Assembly: GCA_964598005.1 (NCBI GenBank)
Contig: CAZRAL010000001.1
Coordinates: 62,001 to 126,000, forward strand
Source: CAZRAL01 sp964598005
GTDB lineage: Bacteria; Pseudomonadota; Gammaproteobacteria; Burkholderiales; Usitatibacteraceae
Direction of reading: 5' to 3'
Length of the DNA stretch: 64,000 nt
Part shown: piece by piece, positions 8,711 through 17,709 of the stretch
Layout of the letters: each line of letters begins with the position of its first letter
Numbering within the stretch: the first letter of the stretch is position 1
The notes under the pieces: generated by a model
What the model was told of the DNA's origin: nothing
The model's input: only the letters and a program-made list of their open reading frames with translations
Databases searched by the model: none
Translations under genes and position numbers: made by a program

Positions 8711-9156
8711 TGAAGCTCTCTCTCAAAAATGCGGCACAACCCGAGCTTTTCACGTTTTCGTTCCCCGCCCGAATCTATTTTGAAGATACCGATGCAGGGG
8801 GCGTGGTCTATCATGCGCAGTACCTTAAATTTCTGGAGCGTGCGCGCACCGAGTGGTTACGTCATCTGGGATTTACCCATGGCGAACTCGAGCGCAAGCA
8901 CAAGGTGCGCTTTGTGGTTAGCGATGTCACATTGAGTTTCCTCAAGCCGGCGAAGCTAGACGATACCATTGCAATCAATGTAAATATTGAAACGTTGGGC
9001 CGAGTGCGTGCTGTTTTTTTGCAGGAAATCCGCCGTGGCGAAGAGGTATTGTTGAGAGCGCAAGTGACCATCGCCTGTCTTGCCTCGGAAGGTATGAAGC
9101 CGGTTGAAATTCCATCTGAAGTCAAACGCAAAATGGAAGCCGCGCAGAACACATAA
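8710..9156 (+). CDS. ybgC: Acyl-CoA thioesterase YbgC (Tol-Pal associated)
   Basis: Hot-dog-fold thioesterase of 148 residues acting on acyl-CoA or acyl-ACP in the cytosol. It is a regular member of tol-pal operons. The active-site segment is YFEDTDAGGVVYHAQYLKFL, with the likely catalytic Asp28. Start and stop are shared tightly with ruvB (TAATG). A five-codon mini-frame (MKAAL) lies between this gene and tolQ. Confidence 0.93.
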   Translation: MKLSLKNAAQPELFTFSFPARIYFEDTDAGGVVYHAQYLKFLERARTEWLRHLGFTHGELERKHKVRFVVSDVTLSFLKPAKLDDTIAINVNIETLGRVRAVFLQEIRRGEEVLLRAQVTIACLASEGMKPVEIPSEVKRKMEAAQNT

Positions 9157-9183
9157 GGAAAATAATACGATGAAGGCAGCCTT

Positions 9184-9864
9184 ATGAATTTTTCCAGCGA
9201 CAGCAGCATTTTTCTGCTGATTCTGCAAGCCTCGGTGATCGTCAAGATCGTCATGGGTTTGTTGGCGGTGACCTCGTTGATGTCATGGTGGTACATTTTT
9301 CTGAAGTTGTTTTCTCTACGCCGCGCGCAGCGGGCGGCAGAAGAATTCGAGCGCGAATTCTGGAGTGGTGCGGATATTGTCAAACTTTATAATCGCACCA
9401 ACACGGCCCAGTATGAAACCACGGGTATGGAACGTATTTTTGAAGCCGGGTTTCAGGAATTTCTGAAGCTGAAGGCCCGTCATCATTCGGATATCAGCGC
9501 ACTTATGGACGGCACCCGCCGTGCCATGAAGGCCACTTTCCAGCGGGAACTCGACGATCTCGAAGCGCACCTTTCTTTTCTGGCGACGGTAGGCTCGGTT
9601 AGCCCCTACGTCGGACTTTTTGGAACAGTGTGGGGCATCATGAATTCATTTCGCGGGCTGTCGAATGTAGCGCAAGCGACGCTGGCGCAGGTGGCGCCCG
9701 GCATTGCCGAGGCGCTGATCGCCACGGCGATGGGGCTGTTCGCCGCGATTCCCGCAGTCATTGCCTATAATCGTTATGCTGCACAAATCGACCGGTTGGC
9801 CAATCGCTATGAAAGTTTCATGGAAGAGTTTTCCAACATCCTGCAACGGCAGGCAGCGGTTTAA
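9184..9864 (+). CDS. tolQ: Tol-Pal system proton channel subunit TolQ
   Basis: Inner-membrane subunit of the TolQRA motor, which uses proton motive force to pull on TolB-Pal and constrict the outer membrane at division. The product is 226 residues with three membrane segments (about 14-36, 130-155 and 168-190). The conserved channel stretch GLFGTVWGIMNSFRGL is present. The ATG at 9184 overlaps, as ATGA, the stop of a mini-frame at 9171-9187 (MKAAL) that is itself preceded by AAGGA. The MotA/ExbB homologues share this topology. Confidence 0.96.
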   Translation: MNFSSDSSIFLLILQASVIVKIVMGLLAVTSLMSWWYIFLKLFSLRRAQRAAEEFEREFWSGADIVKLYNRTNTAQYETTGMERIFEAGFQEFLKLKARHHSDISALMDGTRRAMKATFQRELDDLEAHLSFLATVGSVSPYVGLFGTVWGIMNSFRGLSNVAQATLAQVAPGIAEALIATAMGLFAAIPAVIAYNRYAAQIDRLANRYESFMEEFSNILQRQAAV

Positions 9865-9875
9865 GGAGTTTCACG

Positions 9876-10286
9876 ATGCGTCGTCCACGCCGTGTCATGG
9901 CCGAAATCAATGTGGTTCCGTATATCGACGTGATGCTGGTGCTGCTGATCATTTTCATGGTGGCCGCACCGCTGGTCAATCCCGGGCAGATCGATTTGCC
10001 GAGCGTGGGCCAATCGCTTAATCCTGCAGTCGCACCACTTGAGGTGAGACTTACATCCGATGGTTCGATTCTGCTGATCGATCGGCAACAGGGCGGGCGC
10101 GAACAATCGACGACCCGCGAACAACTCATTGCCGATGTACGCAGCATCCAATCTCATCATCCCGAGCAGGCGGTGGTGATTTCAGCGGATAAAAATCTGC
10201 GTTATGAAGAAGTGCTGCGCGTGCTTGATACTATGCAGCAGAATAAAATCAAGCGTATCGGCTTGTTAGCCAAGCCGGAAAAATAA
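9876..10286 (+). CDS. tolR: Tol-Pal system proton channel subunit TolR
   Basis: Partner of TolQ, with one membrane helix and a periplasmic domain, in the ExbD/TolR family. The product is 136 residues. The helix YIDVMLVLLIIFMVAAPLV carries the protonatable Asp18. The C-terminal periplasmic domain (VVISADKNLRYEEVLRVLDTM) is complete. It lies 11 bp after tolQ with AAGGAG upstream of the ATG. Confidence 0.96.
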   Translation: MRRPRRVMAEINVVPYIDVMLVLLIIFMVAAPLVNPGQIDLPSVGQSLNPAVAPLEVRLTSDGSILLIDRQQGGREQSTTREQLIADVRSIQSHHPEQAVVISADKNLRYEEVLRVLDTMQQNKIKRIGLLAKPEK

Positions 10287-10300
10287 GTCGAACGCACACC

Positions 10301-11128
10301 ATGACGGCCATTGCGGTTCCCCCCCCACCGTTCCAGTCCCGGCAAGAACCGGGGCGGATTCCTGCTGGCGTGTTGGCGGTTCTGGTTCATCTCGCCTTTT
10401 TTGCATTGATCGTATTCGGCGTTTCCTGGCAGGTCAAACCAACCGAACCGATTACCGCCGAGCTATGGGATAACCTTCCCCCGCAAAAGATTGTTACGCC
10501 ACCATCAGAGCCAGTTTTGCCTCCAGCGGTTAAATCTGAGCCTCCTCCTATGCGGGTGCCGGAGAAAGTTGCACCCAAGGAAGTGATAAAGCCAGACGCA
10601 GCCGATATTGAGTTAAAGGCCAGAAAAGAACAGGCAGAAAAAAAAGCCCTTGAGGCGCGTGAATTAGCTCAAAAATTGGCTGAAAAAAAGAAACGGGAGC
10701 AGGAACACCAACAGGAAATACTCAAGAAAAAGCAGGCCGACGAAGCCAAGCGCAAAGCCGATGAGGCCCGAAATGCCGAGATTGCCGCCAAGCGTGCGGC
10801 GGATGAAAAAGCCCGTGCCGAAGTGGCGGCCCGCGCGATGCATGACGCGGCGTTAAAGGGTTACGCACAGCGCATTGCTGATCTGATTCGTAACCGGGCC
10901 AATATCCCCGATACCGTCACCGGCAAACCGGTGGTGCAAGTCAAGGTGCGCTTGCTGGTGAATGGCGTGGTATTCGATGCCCAACTGGTGAAACCGTCGG
11001 GCAACCGCGTGTATGATGAAGCTGTGGAGCGCGCGATCAACGGCATTCGGCAGTGGCCTTTGCCGGAAAGTCCTGAAATACTGGGCTCGCGTCGCGAATT
11101 GATTCTGAATATCGAACACGAGAAATGA
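10301..11128 (+). CDS. tolA: Tol-Pal system linker protein TolA
   Basis: Bridges the TolQR motor to Pal and TolB at the outer membrane. The product is 275 residues. One membrane segment (about 24-45) follows a Pro-rich cytoplasmic start. Then come a proline-rich stretch and a long charged Ala/Lys/Glu helix (about 100-185). The C-terminal globular domain contains VQVKVRLLVNGVVFDAQLVK and ends in a TonB-like fold. It is shorter than the E. coli protein because the helix is shorter. The stop overlaps tolB as ATGA. Confidence 0.93.
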   Translation: MTAIAVPPPPFQSRQEPGRIPAGVLAVLVHLAFFALIVFGVSWQVKPTEPITAELWDNLPPQKIVTPPSEPVLPPAVKSEPPPMRVPEKVAPKEVIKPDAADIELKARKEQAEKKALEARELAQKLAEKKKREQEHQQEILKKKQADEAKRKADEARNAEIAAKRAADEKARAEVAARAMHDAALKGYAQRIADLIRNRANIPDTVTGKPVVQVKVRLLVNGVVFDAQLVKPSGNRVYDEAVERAINGIRQWPLPESPEILGSRRELILNIEHEK

Positions 11129-12414
11129 GATTTATGCGCAAATTTCAATACTGGAAATTTGTTTTTTTTGCATTCCTAATCTGCACCAGCGTACGGGCGC
11201 AATTGACCATCGATGTGACCACCAGCGCAGGTCGGCAGGTGCCAGTGGCGATTGTGCCTTTTGCTAATGAAGCCCGGGCGCCACAAAATATTACACCGGT
11301 AATCAATGGTGATTTGCTGCGTACTGGTCTGTTCAAAGCCGTCCCCACTACAGGCGTTACGCCGCAGCCTAGCGAACCCTCGGAAATCAATTTTGCAAAC
11401 TGGTCAACCCGTGGTGCAGAAGGTTTGGTAATTGGCAGTATCAATGGGCAGCCTGATGGTCGCTACGAGGTGCGATTCCGGTTGTTCGATGTAGCCAAGC
11501 AAACTCAGTTGACCAGTTTTTCCTATATGGTGATGCCTGCGCAATTACGGGCGACGGCGCATAAAATCGCCGATGAAATTTATGAAAAATTGATTGGCGA
11601 GAAGGGTGTTTTTTCCACCAAGGTTGCGTATGTGCTCAAGCGCGGGCCGCGCTTCGAGTTGCAGGTGGCCGATGCCGACGGATTCAATCCGCAAACGGTA
11701 TTATCGTCACTGGAGCCGATTCGTTCACCGAAGTGGTCGCCCGATGGCAGTAAGCTGGCCTATGTTTCCTTCGAAAGCCGCAAATCCACGGTGATCATAC
11801 AGGATTTGGCCACTGGGCAACGGCGTACCGTGGCTAATTTCAAAGGCGATAACTATGCGCCTAACTGGTCACCGGATGGCAGCCGACTGGTGGTGGCGCT
11901 GTCGAAAGATTCGATCTCGCAAATTTATACCCTCCCCGTCGCGGGAGGTGAGCCTATGCGGGTGACCGAAAGCAGTGCCATCGACACCAACGCCACGTTT
12001 ACACCGGATGGTAAAGACATCATTTTTGTTTCTGATCGTTCGGGAGGGCCGCAGCTTTATCGGGTCCCCGTAAACGGGGGGGGCGTTCAACGCCTGACCT
12101 TCGAAGGCTCGTACAACGTTAATCCGCGCATGAGTCCCGATGGCAAACTGGTGGCCTTTGTGCACCGTGAAGGCGGCCAGTTGCGTATCGCCACCCTCGA
12201 ACTGGCGAGCGGGCAAATGAACGTGTTGACTGATGGGCCGCTGGACGACTCACCCAGTTTTGCACCCAATGGCCGCACCATTCTTTATGAATCGAAGGCT
12301 GGCGGACGTGGTACGCTAGGCGCTGTATCCGCCGATGGGCGGGTGCGGCAGCGCCTCTCTTCGCAGGCTGGCGATGTGCGCGAACCCGCCTGGGGACCTT
12401 ACGGAACGAAATGA
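11125..12414 (+). CDS. tolB: Tol-Pal system periplasmic beta-propeller TolB
   Basis: Periplasmic protein that binds Pal and is displaced by TolA. The product is 429 residues. The signal peptide (WKFVFFAFLICTSVRA) is followed by an N-terminal domain and a C-terminal six-bladed propeller with repeated SPDGSKLAYVS, SPDGSRLVV and TPDGKDIIFVS blades. A second in-frame ATG at 11134 is possible; I keep 11125 because it overlaps the tolA stop. Confidence 0.95.
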   Translation: MRFMRKFQYWKFVFFAFLICTSVRAQLTIDVTTSAGRQVPVAIVPFANEARAPQNITPVINGDLLRTGLFKAVPTTGVTPQPSEPSEINFANWSTRGAEGLVIGSINGQPDGRYEVRFRLFDVAKQTQLTSFSYMVMPAQLRATAHKIADEIYEKLIGEKGVFSTKVAYVLKRGPRFELQVADADGFNPQTVLSSLEPIRSPKWSPDGSKLAYVSFESRKSTVIIQDLATGQRRTVANFKGDNYAPNWSPDGSRLVVALSKDSISQIYTLPVAGGEPMRVTESSAIDTNATFTPDGKDIIFVSDRSGGPQLYRVPVNGGGVQRLTFEGSYNVNPRMSPDGKLVAFVHREGGQLRIATLELASGQMNVLTDGPLDDSPSFAPNGRTILYESKAGGRGTLGAVSADGRVRQRLSSQAGDVREPAWGPYGTK

Positions 12415-12466
12415 CGCTGACCGAAAACGCTAACCCGCTTACCATTTTTTTACCAAGGAGAGACAA

Positions 12467-13006
12467 ATGAAAAAAATCCTGATCGGCATGAGTGTATTGT
12501 TATTGTTGAGCGCATGTGCCAGCAAAGAGCCGGTGAAAGATGTACCGGTAACGGATACCAAAAAACCGGATACCACCACGGCCACCCCTAAAACCGATAC
12601 TTCTACTAGAACCGATACGGTCAAATCGGATCCTGTTTCAGGTAATCCCCTGAAGGATCCAGGAAATATTCTTTCCAAGCGCGAAGTGTTTTTTGATTAC
12701 GACAAAGATGTTGTACGCGATGAATTTCGCAGCTTGCTTCAAGCCCACGCCAAGTATCTAGTCGACAACAAGAATCGCCGCATCCGCCTCGAAGGCCATG
12801 CCGATGAACGCGGTTCGCGTGAATACAATATGGCGCTTGGCCAGCGGCGGGCTGACGCGGTACGCAGGGTGCTGAGCGTGCTGGGCGTTACCGATACACG
12901 TATCGAGATGATCAGCTTTGGTGAAGATAAGCCCAAATCGAATGGACACGATGAGGGCTCATGGGCGCAAAATCGCCGTGCGGAGATCGTATACGACGGC
13001 GAATAA
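12467..13006 (+). CDS. pal: Peptidoglycan-associated lipoprotein Pal
   Basis: Outer-membrane lipoprotein that anchors the membrane to peptidoglycan and is the far end of the Tol-Pal chain. The product is 179 residues. The lipobox LLSAC puts the acylated Cys at residue 17. A Thr/Lys/Asp-rich linker (about 25-60) with TDTKKPDTTT repeats precedes the OmpA-like domain. LEGHADERGSREYNMALGQR holds the residues that bind diaminopimelate. AAGGAG precedes the ATG. Confidence 0.96.
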   Translation: MKKILIGMSVLLLLSACASKEPVKDVPVTDTKKPDTTTATPKTDTSTRTDTVKSDPVSGNPLKDPGNILSKREVFFDYDKDVVRDEFRSLLQAHAKYLVDNKNRRIRLEGHADERGSREYNMALGQRRADAVRRVLSVLGVTDTRIEMISFGEDKPKSNGHDEGSWAQNRRAEIVYDGE

Positions 13007-13020
13007 CCGTTAGCACTTGT

Positions 13021-13848
13021 ATGCATTGTTTCCGAACTTTCTCGTTATTAATTGCCACTGGTTTCGCCGCCTATTCATTTCAGGCGGCGGCTGGGCTTTT
13101 TGACGATGAGGGGGCGCGGCGTGAAATAGCTGAACTGAAAAAACAATTTGAGCAGCAGCGCATCGATAATGAGTCGCGCTTTGCCAAGCTCGACGAGGCA
13201 ATCAAAAATATTGGCGTGATTCAGTTATTGAATCAGATCGACATACTCAACGATGAAATTGCCAAATTGCGTGGGCAAATCGAAGTGCTTGTCAATCAGA
13301 ACGAGCAACTGCAAAAGCGCCAGCGCGATTTCTATTTAGACTTGGATACCCGAATCAAGCGGTTGGAAGGTGTACCTACCGACAATCCAGCCAATGGAGC
13401 GCTAACGGGTCCGAGTACTGTAGGAGCCGCTCCTGCGTCGACAGGGCAATCTGTTCCCGTGTTGAATAAGGAGATGGAAAACAAGGCTTACGATGTCGGC
13501 TCCAATTTATTCAAGAAGGGCGATTTTGCCGGTGCCATTCGCGCCTTCGAGCTATTCATGAAGGACTTTCCGGCCAGCCCGCTGGTTTCCAACGCGCAGT
13601 ATTGGATCGGCATTTGCCATTTCAACTTGCGCGATTACGCAAATGCGCGCACAGCTCAGGAAGATTTGATTAAAAAATATCCAGACTCGACCAAACTACC
13701 TGATGCATTGCTAGCCATTGCCAGTATTCAGATCGAAACTGGTGATGCTGGTTCGGCACGCAATACGCTCGAAGACATTATTGCCAAATATCCCAATAGT
13801 GAAGTGGCTGGCAAAGCGCGTATCCGTCTTACCGGGCTGCGGCGTTAA
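13021..13848 (+). CDS. cpoB: Cell division coordinator CpoB (YbgF)
   Basis: Periplasmic protein that links peptidoglycan synthesis to Tol-driven outer-membrane constriction. From the ATG at 13021 it has 275 residues: a signal peptide (about 1-24, ending FQAAAG), a coiled-coil trimerisation helix rich in Glu/Lys/Gln (about 30-110), a Ser/Pro linker and a TPR domain (YDVGSNLFKKGDFAGAIRAF and two further repeats). A longer in-frame start at 12961 overlaps pal and lacks a signal peptide at its terminus, so I reject it. Confidence 0.93.
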   Translation: MHCFRTFSLLIATGFAAYSFQAAAGLFDDEGARREIAELKKQFEQQRIDNESRFAKLDEAIKNIGVIQLLNQIDILNDEIAKLRGQIEVLVNQNEQLQKRQRDFYLDLDTRIKRLEGVPTDNPANGALTGPSTVGAAPASTGQSVPVLNKEMENKAYDVGSNLFKKGDFAGAIRAFELFMKDFPASPLVSNAQYWIGICHFNLRDYANARTAQEDLIKKYPDSTKLPDALLAIASIQIETGDAGSARNTLEDIIAKYPNSEVAGKARIRLTGLRR

Positions 13849-13880
13849 ATTTCCTGTTTCTTGTTTTAAGCCTGTTTTTC

Positions 13881-14597
13881 ATGATTCCTGCCACGCCGAT
13901 ACGTGACGCCGAAGGCAAGCCAGCCGTGGTTTTGTTGTCAGGCGGCCTGGATTCCGCTACGGTTTTGGCCCTGGCTAAGGAAAGGGAGTTTGAAGCCTAC
14001 GCCCTATCGTTCGATTATGGCCAGCGCCATCGCATCGAGCTGGAAGCGGCCGCACGTATCGCACAAATGCTCGGTGCGCGTGAGCATCGGGTAGTTAAGC
14101 TTGATCTCACCGGTTGGGGAGGGTCGGCATTGACCGATGCCGCGATTGACGTGCCCACTGCGCCCGCCGCCGGTATTCCAGTGACCTATGTCCCTGCGCG
14201 TAACACCATTTTTCTTTCCTTGGCGCTGGCCTGGGCCGAAGTGTTAGGCAGTCAAGATATTTTCGCCGGGATGAATGCCGTGGATTACTCAGGGTACCCC
14301 GACTGCCGGCCCGAATATCTGGCCGCTTATCAAACCATGGCCCGGCTGGCTACCAGGGCTGCTGTGGAAGGCGGTGCGCTGACCGTGCATGCACCCCTTA
14401 TCCACATGAGCAAAGCCGATATTATTCGTGAGGGCATGCGCCTGAGTGTCGATTATGCGGCAACAGTCTCTTGTTATCAGGCTAATCCAATGGGGCGCGC
14501 CTGTGGTGTGTGCGACTCGTGCCGGTTACGGCGCGAAGGTTTTCAGGCTGCCAACGTAATCGACCCCACTCGCTATTACGCCAGAGAATTTTTATAA
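13881..14597 (+). CDS. queC: 7-cyano-7-deazaguanine synthase QueC
   Basis: ATP-dependent conversion of 7-carboxy-7-deazaguanine to preQ0 in the queuosine tRNA modification pathway. The product is 238 residues. The PP-loop motif is VVLLSGGLDSATVLALA (about 17-33). The zinc site is formed by Cys in SCYQ and in ACGVCDSC near the C-terminus. queE, often between cpoB and queC, is missing here and must be elsewhere or replaced. Confidence 0.96.
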   Translation: MIPATPIRDAEGKPAVVLLSGGLDSATVLALAKEREFEAYALSFDYGQRHRIELEAAARIAQMLGAREHRVVKLDLTGWGGSALTDAAIDVPTAPAAGIPVTYVPARNTIFLSLALAWAEVLGSQDIFAGMNAVDYSGYPDCRPEYLAAYQTMARLATRAAVEGGALTVHAPLIHMSKADIIREGMRLSVDYAATVSCYQANPMGRACGVCDSCRLRREGFQAANVIDPTRYYAREFL

Positions 14598-14613
14598 TCC
14601 AGCGGAAACTCGA

Positions 14614-15732
14614 ATGTCAACTACATCGAATCTTGCTGCCACCGTTGCCTGGCTGGGCTTCGGCCTGGCATTCATATTGGGCGCCCTTTCCAGCCGCACC
14701 AACTTTTGCACGCTGGGTGCTGTATCCGATATCGTCAATATGGGCGACTGGAATCGTATGCGCATGTGGCTGCTGGCTATTGCGGTTGCGATCATCGGTG
14801 CACAAAGTTTGCATGCTTTGGGACTGATCGATTTATCCAAATCATTTTATCCCCGCCCCAACTTCACCTGGTTTTCATATATTACTGGGGGATTATTGTT
14901 CGGTGTCGGCATGACGCTCGCCAGCGGTTGCGGAAGCCGCACGCTGGTACGCATCGGCGGCGGCAATCTGAAATCGGTTGTGGTATTGGCGTTTCTGGGT
15001 ATTTCTGCTTACATGAGCTTAAAGGGACTGTTTGCCATCTGGCGCGTCGATTTTCTAGATATATGGCGAATCGATTTTGCTAGCCATGGCATCGCTGCAC
15101 AAGATAGCGGTACGTTACTGGCAGCAATGACCGGCTGGGGAACTAGCACGTCACAAAAGGTTGTGGCGGGTGCCATTGCATTGGTCCTCTTGATTTTTGT
15201 CTTTAAAAACGCTGAATTCCGTCGCAACCGCGACGGTCTACTTGGCGGGTTGGCCTTCGGTTTGGCGGTTGTAGCAAGTTGGTATATCACCGCCCACATC
15301 GGCTTTGGTGAAAATCCCGATACGCTGGAAAATGTTTTTTTCGGAACCAACAGCAAACAAGCCGAGTCGCTCACTTTTATCGCGCCTATCGCTTATAGCC
15401 TCGAACTTTTGATGTTATGGAGCGATAAATCGTTAATGGTCACGTTCGGTATTGCCACGACAATAGGCATGATTCTGGGGTCGCTTGCCTATGCTCTCAT
15501 CGCGGGCAAATTTCGTTGGGAAGGGTTCACCAATATCGACGATATGCGTAACCATATTATCGGCGCAGTGCTGATGGGATTGGGTGGTGTAACCGCTATG
15601 GGTTGCACCATCGGGCAGGGAATTTCCGGTATGTCTACGCTGGCGTTGGGTTCCCTTTTGGCATTGGTGTCGATGATTGGCGGATGTGCCGCCACCGTTA
15701 AATACCAATATTGGCGATTAATGCGGGAATAG
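14614..15732 (+). CDS. YeeE/YedE-family membrane transporter
   Basis: Inner-membrane protein of 372 residues with about nine hydrophobic segments. It carries the family's paired motifs: LASGCGSRTLVRIGGGNLKS near residue 105 and MGCTIGQGISGMSTLALGS near 330, each with a conserved Cys. Members such as E. coli YeeE take up thiosulfate and others handle sulfur compounds, so a role in sulfur import is likely but not proven. It lies 16 bp after queC and may be transcribed with it. Confidence 0.87.
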   Translation: MSTTSNLAATVAWLGFGLAFILGALSSRTNFCTLGAVSDIVNMGDWNRMRMWLLAIAVAIIGAQSLHALGLIDLSKSFYPRPNFTWFSYITGGLLFGVGMTLASGCGSRTLVRIGGGNLKSVVVLAFLGISAYMSLKGLFAIWRVDFLDIWRIDFASHGIAAQDSGTLLAAMTGWGTSTSQKVVAGAIALVLLIFVFKNAEFRRNRDGLLGGLAFGLAVVASWYITAHIGFGENPDTLENVFFGTNSKQAESLTFIAPIAYSLELLMLWSDKSLMVTFGIATTIGMILGSLAYALIAGKFRWEGFTNIDDMRNHIIGAVLMGLGGVTAMGCTIGQGISGMSTLALGSLLALVSMIGGCAATVKYQYWRLMRE

Positions 15733-15860
15733 GTTATTAATTCCAGTGTATTTGTTTGTTGCATCGATAAGCTCGTGAAAATACGTCGCGGAAATACGCA
15801 AATATTCGCAAATATTCTTGACCAGAAAACAGCAGACCCATTAGAATAACCAGTTTTCGT

Positions 15861-15936
15861 GGGCCGTTAGCTCAGTTGGTAGAGCAGCGGACTTTTAATC
15901 CGTTGGTCGCAGGTTCGAATCCCGCACGGCCTACCA
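15861..15936 (+). tRNA. tRNA-Lys (anticodon UUU)
   Basis: A 76-base cloverleaf starts GGGCCGTTAGCTCAGTTGG and includes an encoded CCA. The seven acceptor pairs include one G-U at the end. The anticodon loop CTTTTAA gives anticodon TTT. The T-loop GGTTCGAATCC is standard. A lysine tRNA after the tol-pal genes is also found in E. coli. Confidence 0.97.
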
Positions 15937-15944
15937 GTACATAA

Positions 15945-15976
15945 AATCCTAACCCTTATCGGTTGGGATTTTTTTT
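15945..15976 (+). terminator. Intrinsic terminator after tRNA-Lys
   Basis: A 10-bp stem (AATCCTAACC at 15945-15954 pairing with 15961-15970, one T-G pair) has a 6-base loop and is followed by a run of T. Confidence 0.9.
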
Positions 15977-16333
15977 GCCCGCAACGCCAGTACTGGCGAG
16001 GTTCTGCGTTTTAACCTCGCGAGCGTCACCCCCATTGATTGGTCATTTTTTCTCTCTTTGAGACCCCTCTGTCTCCATTTTTCTCTACTGACCTCACGAG
16101 CGCTCGCGAGGCCACTTCCTTATTTGACAAGGACTTAGATGCACCCGGTTGTTGTTGGCAACTCCTTAGCGGAGACGACCGAGAAAAAAATCGAACATCA
16201 AAAGGCCAATGAACATCGAGCAAACCGCGCTTACTCTGGCATGGCAGTAGCATTTGCGTATTTGTCCCGGAAATACGCTACGCTTTGGGGCGTCATGAGT
16301 TATGGAAATTTCAATTAATTTAAGGGCCTACAA
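15977..16333. other. Non-coding gap with CTCGCGAG-type palindromes
   Basis: No gene is visible. It contains the inverted pair GCGAGGTT (about 15997-16004) and AACCTCGC, and the palindrome CGAGCGCTCG near 16100. Another leftward open frame here has no coding character. I see no attachment-site repeat of the tRNA 3' end. Confidence 0.5.
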
Positions 16334-17476
16334 ATGGTTCGAGCACTGATCGTTATCGTTGGCATCGTCCTCATGGTGACCAGTTACACTATTTGGCAGT
16401 CCCGATCCAGCGAGGTTTTGCCCATCCCTGAAAAACAACATCCGATTAAACCTGTAAGGGCCGTGAAGCGCCATGTGCAAGACATCGCGGGTGTGCTCCC
16501 TTCTCAAGACCTGCCGCGGTTCGAGCAATACATGGAATGGATTGTCCGCGAGTCTGATGTGGACGTGCGCTTCGTATTTGTACGAGGTACCGGTGAAAAA
16601 TCGCTTGAGCAGCTTGCTGTCGATCTGGTCGACGAGATGCGGATTGGTGGCACAACACGCGAACAACGGGGCCTATTGCTGTTATACGACATGCAAGGAC
16701 AGCGGCTTAAGGTGGAGGTCGGCTATGGTCTGGAAGCCTATTTCCCCGATGCTTTTGTCAGCTATTTAGTTAACGACCATGCGCGGATGTTCTTCGAGTC
16801 TGGAAATGTTTCGGTGGGCTTGCGTCTCATGTTACGTTTGCTGCAACACCGGATACGCGAAGCCGTGATCGGCAATGATTTCGATCCGCGTGTTCTTAAA
16901 ATGATCGAGAACCGTGGCTACCTTTCAGGTGGCGCAGGCGTCAGTACGGAAATGCCGATTGGCAGTGCCCCGCGCAATCCTGCGCCATCTGGTGCGGATA
17001 CCAGAGAACCCGGCCCCTTCGACGCACAAAACACACCAGAACAAACTTATCGCACATATCTTGCATGGCTTTCTCAGCGCAAACTCGACCCCAATGCTGA
17101 CTTATTCACACGGGAATCCAGGTCGTACCTGTCCGGTTTGCAGGTAAGCCCGGCCTATGCGGATTTCATTTTTTTTACCGAGTATGGGAAGCGCTTTCAG
17201 CTGATCGAGCGTAATGATCGAGCGATCCTGTTTTTTACCGGGACACCGTTTGCATCGCCTCATTTCTTCGTGCGGCAAGATGGCAAGTGGCGCATGGATA
17301 TGGTGGCGGAGGTACGCAATACCCACGAACACACGGGCGGGGTTCTCACCTGGGGCTATTACGGCGAAGGTGACCCATACACCCAAGCCTTTTCCGATCT
17401 GCTAATCAATGTGCATGGTTACCGTCGCTTCCGCGATGGCGATAACCGCACTTTACCGATTCGCGGCTCCAGCTAA
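16334..17476 (+). CDS. TPM-domain membrane-anchored protein
   Basis: A 380-residue protein with an N-terminal membrane anchor (VIVGIVLMVTSYTIW). Residues about 45-190 match the TPM (TLP18.3/Psb32/MOLO-1) fold: VQDIAGVLPSQDLPRFEQYM, then RGLLLLYDMQGQRLKVEVGY, which is the family's signature GLL-hydrophobic strand. Members are exported or membrane-tethered proteins, some with phosphatase activity or chaperone-like roles. The C-terminal 150 residues (QTYRTYLAWLSQRKLDPNAD onwards) match nothing I recognise. It is monocistronic. Confidence 0.78.
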   Translation: MVRALIVIVGIVLMVTSYTIWQSRSSEVLPIPEKQHPIKPVRAVKRHVQDIAGVLPSQDLPRFEQYMEWIVRESDVDVRFVFVRGTGEKSLEQLAVDLVDEMRIGGTTREQRGLLLLYDMQGQRLKVEVGYGLEAYFPDAFVSYLVNDHARMFFESGNVSVGLRLMLRLLQHRIREAVIGNDFDPRVLKMIENRGYLSGGAGVSTEMPIGSAPRNPAPSGADTREPGPFDAQNTPEQTYRTYLAWLSQRKLDPNADLFTRESRSYLSGLQVSPAYADFIFFTEYGKRFQLIERNDRAILFFTGTPFASPHFFVRQDGKWRMDMVAEVRNTHEHTGGVLTWGYYGEGDPYTQAFSDLLINVHGYRRFRDGDNRTLPIRGSS

Positions 17477-17482
17477 ACTGGG

Positions 17483-17577
17483 GCGTTTTCAGTTTAAATA
17501 GACATACGGCTGTCAACCGAATGAAAGAACAATTTCTCATCTACAGGGTATTTGTTATCTAAACTGAAAGCGCTCTA
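17483..17577. repeat. MITE-like element, copy 1
   Basis: About 95 bp with terminal inverted repeats: GCGTTTTCAGTTTAAATAGA at the left and, inverted at the right, AGAGCGCTTTCAGTTTAGAT. A homologous element in the opposite orientation lies at 58,537-58,637. They share inner words such as TACCCTG and GTTCTTTC. No coding capacity. Confidence 0.75.
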
Positions 17578-17709
17578 ATTTACCGAGATGACTCCTCGGG
17601 GCTTTCCGACAACGCCCCCCGAGTTTCAGTGGGCACACCCAGCTAAGCTGACAAAGCGGCTTCTTGCCTCTCGACTTAAACGATTCGGTACATGAAATAG
17701 GATTTGATT

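Noticed and set aside
15861..15936. tRNA-Lys as the prophage attachment site
   Set aside because: I see no repeat of the tRNA 3' end near the prophage, and the integrase is a serine recombinase placed 2 kb away. The right end is outside the window, so it cannot be excluded fully.
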